Shown here: piece after piece, positions 1-5,211 of the stretch | How the letters are laid out: each line of letters begins with the position of its first letter | How positions within the stretch are numbered: the first letter of the stretch is position 1 | Assembly: GCA_900753685.1 (NCBI GenBank) | Contig: CAAEAB010000190.1 | Span: forward strand, 1-5,211 | Direction of reading: 5' to 3' | Length of the DNA: 5,211 bases | Source: Lachnospiraceae bacterium | Lineage (GTDB): Bacteria; Bacillota; Clostridia; Lachnospirales; Lachnospiraceae | Translations under genes and position numbers: made by a program | The notes under the pieces: model-generated | What the model was told of the DNA's origin: nothing | What the model saw: the letters and a program-made list of their open reading frames with translations, nothing else | Databases searched by the model: none

Positions 1-1541
1 CAGAGGCGGCCAAAGCCTCCGGGCCAAGTGAAGCAGAAAAACAGGCGACGGCGGTGGATATTGAAACTGCTCTGGAACAAAAGCCGGAATATGTATTTCC
101 GCCATTATCCCTTTTGGTACGGGGGAAAAGAAATAATGGCGGTAATACGGATGAACAGCTCCGTCAGACAGCGGCAAAATTGAAATCCACTCTGGAAAGC
201 TTTGGGGTAAAGGTTCAGATTACGAATGTGAGCTGCGGCCCGAGCGTGACCCGATATGAACTCCAGCCTGAGCAGGGAGTGAAGGTTAGCAAGATCGTCA
301 GTCTGTCTGATGATATTAAGTTGAACCTGGCAGTGGCGGATATACGAATCGAAGCGCCGATCCCGGGGAAAGCGGCCATTGGCATTGAAGTGCCGAATAA
401 AGAAAATACGGCCGTCATGCTGCGAGACCTTCTGGAGAGCAGAGAATTCCAGACAAGCAGATCCGGTATCACCTTTGCGGCCGGCCGGGATATCGGTGGG
501 AAGGTAATACTTGCTGATATTGCTAAGATGCCCCATCTTTTGATTGCCGGGGCGACTGGTTCGGGTAAATCAGTGTGTATTAATACTTTGATTATGAGTA
601 TTATCTATAAAGCGAAGCCGGAAGATGTCCGATTGATCATGGTGGATCCGAAGGTGGTGGAATTGAGCGTTTATAATGGTATTCCTCATTTGCTGATTCC
701 GGTAGTGACTGATCCGAAAAAAGCGGCGGGGGCGCTTAATTGGGCAGTGATGGAAATGACGGACCGATATAAGAAATTTGCTGAGCTGAATGTTCGGGAT
801 TTGAAGGGATATAATGAAAAGATATCCCGGGCTGAATTTGCCAGTCCGGATTATCCGAGGCTGCCGCAGATTGTTATTATCGTAGACGAGCTCGCCGATT
901 TGATGATGGTGGCGCCGGGAGAAGTGGAAGACGCCATCTGTCGTCTGGCACAGCTTGCAAGGGCCTGTGGCATTCACCTTGTTATTGCCACACAGCGGCC
1001 TTCGGTCAATGTTATTACAGGTCTGATCAAGGCGAATATTCCTTCGAGAATTGCCTTTTCCGTATCGTCTAGTGTGGATTCCAGAACGATTATCGATATG
1101 GGCGGTGCGGAGAAGCTTCTCGGCAAAGGGGATATGCTCTTTTATCCGTCAGGATATCAGAAGCCGTTGCGAGTGCAGGGAGCCTTTATTTCAGATAAAG
1201 AAGTCAATGATGTGGTGGCCTTCCTCCGGGAAAGTCAGAATGACCAGGTGAATTACAATGACGAGATCACCTCGAAAATTACCAGTGCAGGTCCGGCAGA
1301 CGGGCTGGGAAACAGTGAAAGGGATGTTTATTTTGTAGAAGCCGGTAAATTTATTATTGACAAGGATAAAGCATCAATAGGGATGCTTCAGCGAGTATTT
1401 AAAATCGGGTTTAACCGGGCGGCGCGTATCATGGATCAGCTCTGTGAGGCCGGTGTGGTAGGACCTGAGGAAGGTACGAAGCCAAGGAAGGTTTTGATGT
1501 CTCCGGAAGAATTTGAAAATTATGTGGAAGAATCTTTATAG
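1..1541 (+). CDS. ftsK: DNA translocase FtsK/SpoIIIE family, 5'-truncated by window edge
   Basis: Hexameric ATP-driven DNA pump that moves chromosomal DNA through the closing division or sporulation septum. The frame is open to the left edge (first full codon at base 3), giving 512 visible residues. The GTG at 54 is internal, and the N-terminal membrane domain expected for the family is outside the window. Numbering from that GTG: a charged linker leads into the motor alpha/beta domains (about 10-400), with Walker A GATGSGKS at 166-173, Walker [11 protein letters not shown] at 273-282 and the family-typical TQRPS segment at 313-317. A C-terminal winged-helix gamma domain (about 425-482, containing [12 protein letters not shown] and EGTKPRKVL) reads polar chromosomal sequences in known homologues. 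Nothing is broken: the motor motifs are intact and the gene ends normally at TAG. FtsK and SpoIIIE cannot be separated from this part alone, so the symbol follows the general family name. It is followed after 12 bases by fhs. Confidence 0.96.
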   Translation, partial: EAAKASGPSEAEKQATAVDIETALEQKPEYVFPPLSLLVRGKRNNGGNTDEQLRQTAAKLKSTLESFGVKVQITNVSCGPSVTRYELQPEQGVKVSKIVSLSDDIKLNLAVADIRIEAPIPGKAAIGIEVPNKENTAVMLRDLLESREFQTSRSGITFAAGRDIGGKVILADIAKMPHLLIAGATGSGKSVCINTLIMSIIYKAKPEDVRLIMVDPKVVELSVYNGIPHLLIPVVTDPKKAAGALNWAVMEMTDRYKKFAELNVRDLKGYNEKISRAEFASPDYPRLPQIVIIVDELADLMMVAPGEVEDAICRLAQLARACGIHLVIATQRPSVNVITGLIKANIPSRIAFSVSSSVDSRTIIDMGGAEKLLGKGDMLFYPSGYQKPLRVQGAFISDKEVNDVVAFLRESQNDQVNYNDEITSKITSAGPADGLGNSERDVYFVEAGKFIIDKDKASIGMLQRVFKIGFNRAARIMDQLCEAGVVGPEEGTKPRKVLMSPEEFENYVEESL

Positions 1542-1546
1542 GGAGG
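1542..1546 (+). promoter_or_regulatory. Ribosome binding site of fhs
   Basis: GGAGG directly abuts the TAG stop of the translocase gene and lies 7 bases before the ATG at 1554. This strong Shine-Dalgarno match supports that start. Its contact with the upstream stop codon means ribosomes finishing the translocase end on the fhs initiation region, which would allow translational coupling. Confidence 0.85.
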
Positions 1547-1553
1547 AAAAACA

Positions 1554-3224
1554 ATGAAAACAGATATTCAGATTGCACAGGAAACAAAGATGGAACTTAT
1601 TAAAAATGTAGCGGCCAGACTGGACATTCAGGAGGACGATCTGGAATTTTACGGCAAATATAAAGCCAAATTTTCAGATGAGCTTTGGGATAAGATCAAA
1701 GACCGTCCGGATGGGAAATTAGTCCTTGTGACCGCGGTCAATCCGACACCGGCCGGAGAGGGCAAGACGACCATTAGTGTCGGCCTTGGCGAAGCTATGG
1801 GCGTTTTAAATAAAAAAGCCGTATTAGCCCTTCGCGAGCCATCCCTCGGACCATGCTTCGGTATTAAAGGCGGCGCGGCCGGCGGCGGCTATGCTCAGTT
1901 GATTCCGATGGAAGAATTGAACCTTCATTTTACAGGAGATTTCCATGCCATTACGTCGGCAAATAACCTTTTAGCGGCCATGCTGGATAACCATATTCAT
2001 CAGGGAAATGCGCTGAGAATCGATACAAATCAAATCGTATGGAAACGATGTGTGGATATGAATGACAGAGCGCTCAGAAATATCGTTGTAGGTCTCGGAG
2101 CAAAGGCAGACGGCGTGGTTCGTGAGGATCATTTTGTTATCTCTGTTGCTTCTGAAATTATGGCTATCCTCTGTCTTGCCAATGATTTGAATGACTTAAA
2201 AGAAATGCTTGGACGTATTATCGTTGCTTATAATTATGATGGTGAACCAGTTACAGCAAAGGATTTAAAAGCCGTAGGTTCTATGGCGGCCCTTCTAAAG
2301 GATGCCATCAAGCCAAATATGATTCAGACTCTGGAACATACACCGGCCATCGTTCACGGCGGACCATTTGCTAATATTGCTCATGGCTGCAACAGTGTAC
2401 GTGCGACAAAAATGGCTCTGAAAATGGCGGATATCGTCATTACGGAGGCAGGCTTTGGCGCAGATCTGGGAGCTGAAAAGTTCTTTGATATTAAATGTCG
2501 TAAAGCTGGCCTGACACCATCGGCAGTCGTTCTTGTGTCTACAGTGAAGGCTATGAAATACAACGGCGGTGTGGCCAAGAAGGATTTGGCCGAGAAAAAT
2601 ATGGACGCTCTAAAAAAGGGTATTGTCAATCTGGAAAAGCATATCGAAAATCTTCAGAAATACGGCGTGCCGATTGTTGTTACATTGAATAAATACATTA
2701 CCGATTCCGAAGAAGAACTGGCATATATTAAAGACTTCTGTGAATCGAGAGGCTGCGAATTTGCTTTAGCCGAGGTATGGGAACATGGCGGCCAGGGCGG
2801 CGTTGAGTTGGCAAATAAGGTGTTGGATATTCTGGAGAATAAAGAAAGCAATTTCAAAGTGCTCTATCCGGATGAATATACATTGAAACAGAAAATTGAG
2901 ACTGTATCTAAAGAAATTTACGGCGCGGACGGCGTAACCTATTCGGCGGCGGCCGAAAAGGCTCTGGCTCGTATTGAGGCTATGGGTATGGGAAATCTTC
3001 CGGTCTGTATGGCAAAGAACCAGTATTCTTTGTCGGATGACCCGAAGAAGCTGGGACGTCCAACCGGATTTACGGTAAATATCCGTGAGGTTTATGTCAG
3101 CGCCGGCGCCGGCTTTGTCGTAGCCATTACAGGAACGATCATGACCATGCCGGGACTTCCGAAGGTTCCTGCGGCAGAGGCCATTGATGTGGATGAGAAC
3201 GGAAATATTGTTGGATTATTCTAA
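1554..3224 (+). CDS. fhs: Formate-tetrahydrofolate ligase (10-formyl-THF synthetase)
   Basis: Cytoplasmic enzyme that condenses formate with tetrahydrofolate using ATP to give 10-formyl-THF, ADP and phosphate; characterised homologues are homotetramers. The 556-residue product matches the usual family length of about 555-560, and the ATG is preceded by a strong GGAGG. Visible family signatures are the nucleotide-binding loop TPAGEGKT at 65-72, the segment [20 protein letters not shown] at 94-113, TGDFHAI at 127-133, the conserved [14 protein letters not shown] at 307-320, and [10 protein letters not shown] at 417-426. Y391 and W419 fall where, from memory, the Moorella enzyme has a Phe/Trp pair that stacks on the folate ring. 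The C-terminus ([12 protein letters not shown]) is also family-typical. It is followed 19 bases later by folD, which uses its product. The sequence does not show whether it serves acetogenesis, formate assimilation or only biosynthetic one-carbon supply; no other Wood-Ljungdahl gene is in the window. Confidence 0.98.
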   Translation: MKTDIQIAQETKMELIKNVAARLDIQEDDLEFYGKYKAKFSDELWDKIKDRPDGKLVLVTAVNPTPAGEGKTTISVGLGEAMGVLNKKAVLALREPSLGPCFGIKGGAAGGGYAQLIPMEELNLHFTGDFHAITSANNLLAAMLDNHIHQGNALRIDTNQIVWKRCVDMNDRALRNIVVGLGAKADGVVREDHFVISVASEIMAILCLANDLNDLKEMLGRIIVAYNYDGEPVTAKDLKAVGSMAALLKDAIKPNMIQTLEHTPAIVHGGPFANIAHGCNSVRATKMALKMADIVITEAGFGADLGAEKFFDIKCRKAGLTPSAVVLVSTVKAMKYNGGVAKKDLAEKNMDALKKGIVNLEKHIENLQKYGVPIVVTLNKYITDSEEELAYIKDFCESRGCEFALAEVWEHGGQGGVELANKVLDILENKESNFKVLYPDEYTLKQKIETVSKEIYGADGVTYSAAAEKALARIEAMGMGNLPVCMAKNQYSLSDDPKKLGRPTGFTVNIREVYVSAGAGFVVAITGTIMTMPGLPKVPAAEAIDVDENGNIVGLF

Positions 3225-3227
3225 TTT

Positions 3228-3233
3228 AGGAGG
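3228..3233 (+). promoter_or_regulatory. Ribosome binding site of folD (decides the start)
   Basis: A perfect AGGAGG lies three bases after the fhs TAA stop and 10 bases before the ATG at 3244. It selects that ATG over in-frame upstream candidates (TTG 3184, ATG 3187 and ATG 3193), which lie inside fhs and would add about 20 residues without family resemblance. Confidence 0.88.
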
Positions 3234-3243
3234 AAGACAGGCA

Positions 3244-4089
3244 ATGACACAGATAATTGACGGAAAAAAGATTTCTGCTGAAATTAAGGATGAATTGAAG
3301 GAAAAAGTAGTTGCATTGAAGGCTGAAGGCAAAGAAATCACACTGGCTGTCATTCAGGTGGGTAATGACCCGGCGTCGACGGTTTATGTGGGAAATAAAA
3401 AGAAATCTTGTGCTTATATCGGAATCCATTCTCTGGCCTATGAGTTGCCGGAGGATACGACAGAGGGAGAATTGCTTTCACTGGTAGAACAGCTCAATGA
3501 AAGTAAGGACGTTCATGGGATTTTGGTTCAGCTTCCTCTGCCGAAGCATATTAATGAAGATAAAATCATTAAGGCTATTTCTCCTAAAAAGGATGTGGAT
3601 GGCTTCCATCCTCAGAGCGTAGGCGCTTTAAGTATCGGTCAGCCTGGTTTTGTTTCCTGTACGCCGGCAGGTATCATTCAGCTTTTAAAACGCAGCGGCA
3701 TCGAGATTGACGGCAAGGAATGCGTCATTGTTGGCCGGAGTAATATTGTAGGTAAACCGATGGCATTGCTTCTTCTTAGAGAAAACGGCACGGTAACGGT
3801 ATGCCATTCCCATACAAAAAATTTAAAGGAAGTCTGCAAACGGGCGGACATTCTTGTGGCAGCCATTGGCAAGCCAAAGTTTTTTAATCACGAGTATATC
3901 AAGGAAGGCGCTGTTGTCATCGATGTTGGAATCCACCGCAATGAAAATAATAAGCTGTGCGGGGATGTGGATTATGATGATGTATTTTCTCATGTATCTG
4001 CCATTACACCGGTTCCGGGAGGCGTTGGACCTATGACGATAGCGATGCTCATGTACAACTGTGTACAGGCCGCTGAAATGGAGATTTAA
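3244..4089 (+). CDS. folD: Bifunctional methylene-THF dehydrogenase / methenyl-THF cyclohydrolase
   Basis: Cytoplasmic enzyme that reversibly oxidises 5,10-methylene-THF to 5,10-methenyl-THF with NAD(P) and hydrolyses the latter to 10-formyl-THF. The 281-residue product is close to E. coli FolD (288). The start at 3244 is fixed by AGGAGG and by the family-like opening MTQIIDGKKIS. Active-site features: YVGNK with Y48 and K52, equivalent to Tyr50/Lys54 of E. coli; VQLPLP at 95-100, including Q96; KDVDGF at 116-121, with D119 matching the conserved Asp; and CTPAG at 139-143. The Rossmann cofactor domain shows VGRSNIVGKP at 163-172, CHSHT at 187-191 and ADILVAAIGKP at 201-211. TPVPGGVGPMT at 255-265 is the C-terminal family signature. 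All catalytic residues are present, so both activities are expected; cofactor preference (NADP or NAD) cannot be read safely. Lying directly behind fhs, it completes the formate to methylene-THF route. The stop is 2 bases before rimO. Confidence 0.97.
   Translation: MTQIIDGKKISAEIKDELKEKVVALKAEGKEITLAVIQVGNDPASTVYVGNKKKSCAYIGIHSLAYELPEDTTEGELLSLVEQLNESKDVHGILVQLPLPKHINEDKIIKAISPKKDVDGFHPQSVGALSIGQPGFVSCTPAGIIQLLKRSGIEIDGKECVIVGRSNIVGKPMALLLLRENGTVTVCHSHTKNLKEVCKRADILVAAIGKPKFFNHEYIKEGAVVIDVGIHRNENNKLCGDVDYDDVFSHVSAITPVPGGVGPMTIAMLMYNCVQAAEMEI
4080..4084 (+). promoter_or_regulatory. Ribosome binding site of rimO, inside the folD 3' end
   Basis: GGAGA lies within the last sense codons of folD (Met-Glu-Ile) and 7 bases before the ATG at 4092. 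Spacing is ideal and no competing start is nearby. Because the site is inside the upstream coding sequence, initiation of rimO is probably coupled to translation through the end of folD. Confidence 0.75.
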
Positions 4090-4091
4090 AA

Positions 4092-5211
4092 ATGAAGATT
4101 TTGTTTGTTTCGCTGGGCTGTGATAAAAATCTGGTAGATTCGGAAGTGATGCTTGGTCTTTTACGGGATCGGGGGCATGAGATTACCAATGATGAGGCTC
4201 AGGCCGAAATCATTGTCGTCAATACATGCAGCTTTATCCATGATGCCAGAGAAGAGAGTGTGCAGACAGTATTGGAGATGGCTGAGTTAAAGAAAAATGG
4301 TGTTTGCCGTTTGCTCATCGTGTCCGGCTGTCTGGCGGAAAAATATCGGGATGAAATTCTTGAAGAGTTGCCGGAGGTCGACGCGGTGGTGGGAACGACG
4401 GCCTACGATACCATATGCGAGGTCATCGATAAAAGTCTTGAAGGCGAGCGGGTTCAGTCCTTTGAATCTGCGGACAGGCTTCCTCTTGTTAAGACGCGCC
4501 GCGTGCTGACCACCGGGGGTTACAGCAGCTACCTTAAAATCAGTGAGGGCTGTGATAAACATTGTACCTATTGTATTATTCCGAAGCTTCGGGGCAATTA
4601 CCGCAGTGTGCCGATGGATTATGTGCTGGAGGATGCAAGAAATCTGGCGGCTTCCGGCGTGAAGGAGATAAATATTGTCGCCCAGGAAACGACGACCTGG
4701 GGCAAGGATATTTACGGAGAAAAGCGGCTGCATGTGCTTCTGAAGGAATTGTGTAAGGTGGAGGGAATCCAGTGGATTCGACTGCTTTACTGTTATCCGG
4801 AGGAGATTACAGACGAACTGATCGAGGTTATACGGACAGAACCGAAAATATGTCATTATTTGGATATGCCGATTCAGCATAGCAGCGACGCTATCCTTAA
4901 GCGGATGGGCCGCCGAACTTCGAGAGGTGAGCTGGAAACAGTCATTGGAAAGCTGCGTCGGTCTATACCGGATATTACCTTGAGAACCACGTTGATTACC
5001 GGTTTTCCGGGAGAGACAGAAAGTGATCATGCGGATTTAAAATCCTTTATTCAGAAGATGGAATTTGACCGTTTAGGTGTTTTCACCTATTCACCGGAGG
5101 AAGGAACCCCGGCGGAAAGGATGGAGGGTCAGATAACGGAAGAACTTAAAAGCAGCCGGAGAGATGAGTTGATGCTTTTACAGCAGCACGTATCAGCAAA
5201 AAAAACGGCGG
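4092..5211 (+). CDS. rimO: Ribosomal protein S12 methylthiotransferase RimO, 3'-truncated by window edge
   Basis: Radical-SAM enzyme with two iron-sulfur clusters that adds a methylthio group to the beta-carbon of a conserved aspartate in ribosomal protein S12. The frame is open from the ATG at 4092 to the right edge, giving 373 residues of an expected 430-450. The N-terminal methylthiotransferase domain carries three cluster cysteines, C10, C46 and C80. The radical-SAM core (about 140-365) has the CxxxCxxC motif at C154, C158 and C161 (GCDKHCTYC), then IPKLRGNYRS. RimO rather than the tRNA enzyme MiaB is indicated by SLGCDKNLVDSE at 7-18 (MiaB usually has a GCQMN-type motif), AQETTTWGKD at 197-206, YLDMPIQHSSD at 256-266 and the EEGTPAERM segment at 336-344. 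The C-terminal TRAM domain, which binds substrate in the family, lies beyond the window. A long opposite-strand ORF over this gene is a shadow. Spacing to folD is 2 bases, implying co-transcription, though no functional link to folate enzymes is evident beyond shared one-carbon/SAM metabolism. Confidence 0.96.
   Translation, partial: MKILFVSLGCDKNLVDSEVMLGLLRDRGHEITNDEAQAEIIVVNTCSFIHDAREESVQTVLEMAELKKNGVCRLLIVSGCLAEKYRDEILEELPEVDAVVGTTAYDTICEVIDKSLEGERVQSFESADRLPLVKTRRVLTTGGYSSYLKISEGCDKHCTYCIIPKLRGNYRSVPMDYVLEDARNLAASGVKEINIVAQETTTWGKDIYGEKRLHVLLKELCKVEGIQWIRLLYCYPEEITDELIEVIRTEPKICHYLDMPIQHSSDAILKRMGRRTSRGELETVIGKLRRSIPDITLRTTLITGFPGETESDHADLKSFIQKMEFDRLGVFTYSPEEGTPAERMEGQITEELKSSRRDELMLLQQHVSAKKTA

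Noticed and set aside
54..56. GTG as a possible start of the translocase gene
   Set aside because: The same frame is open for 17 further codons to the left edge, there is no convincing ribosome binding site before it, and the family has an N-terminal membrane region, so the gene begins outside the window.
3102..3113. Perfect 12-base palindrome GCCGGCGCCGGC
   Set aside because: It encodes part of the conserved Ser-Ala-Gly-Ala-Gly-Phe stretch of formate-THF ligase; repeated GCC/GGC codons explain it, and it is not followed by a T-run as a terminator would be.
3184..3243. Upstream starts for folD (TTG 3184, ATG 3187, ATG 3193) overlapping the end of fhs
   Set aside because: The extra 20 residues do not resemble FolD N-termini, while the ATG at 3244 has a perfect AGGAGG and gives the expected length.
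4287..5030. 247-codon open frame on the minus strand
   Set aside because: It lies wholly opposite rimO, whose cysteine motifs and conserved segments are intact throughout; the minus-strand protein has no recognisable domain and looks like a codon-bias shadow.
1..5211. Search by eye for polar translocase-recognition octamers (GAGAAGGG or GGGNAGGG types) on the plus strand
   Set aside because: I noticed no exact match, and a window this short would not be informative about genome-wide skew in any case.
1..5211. Possible undescribed system
   Set aside because: All four genes are recognisable housekeeping families with intact motifs, and the spaces between them are too short to hide further genes, RNAs or repeats.

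Overview
This window is a compact run of four same-strand (+) genes with almost no intergenic DNA: the 3' part of an ftsK/spoIIIE-type DNA translocase, complete fhs, complete folD, and most of rimO, which runs off the right edge. The gaps are 12, 19 and 2 bases. Each downstream gene has a Shine-Dalgarno sequence at or beside the preceding stop, and I see no terminator hairpin or room for a conventional promoter between genes. The simplest reading is one polycistronic unit. No stretch of 300 bases lacks a gene, and I see no RNA genes, mobile elements, CRISPR arrays or significant repeats.

Strong AGGAGG-type ribosome binding sites, moderate base composition and the protein sequences suggest a Gram-positive Firmicute of class Clostridia. 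Lachnospiraceae is my best guess, because the RimO and formate-THF ligase wording resembles that family as I remember it. An ftsK-rimO neighbourhood, usually followed by pgsA, cinA and recA, is familiar in Clostridia, but those genes would lie outside this window. The taxonomic call is inference without a search.

Layout: 1-1541 holds the motor and DNA-reading domains of the translocase; its N-terminus, where membrane helices are expected, is left of the window. 1554-3224 encodes formate-tetrahydrofolate ligase. 3244-4089 encodes the bifunctional methylene-THF dehydrogenase/methenyl-THF cyclohydrolase. 4092 to the right edge encodes the ribosomal protein S12 methylthiotransferase, lacking its C-terminal TRAM domain only because the window ends.

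Fhs and FolD catalyse consecutive steps linking formate to 5,10-methylene-THF: Fhs makes 10-formyl-THF, and FolD interconverts 10-formyl-, 5,10-methenyl- and 5,10-methylene-THF. They form a functional pair feeding purine, thymidylate and serine/methionine metabolism, or the methyl branch of the Wood-Ljungdahl pathway if the organism is an acetogen. The translocase and RimO have no obvious biochemical link to this pair. I found no previously undescribed system; this looks like ordinary core-genome DNA with well-conserved housekeeping genes.
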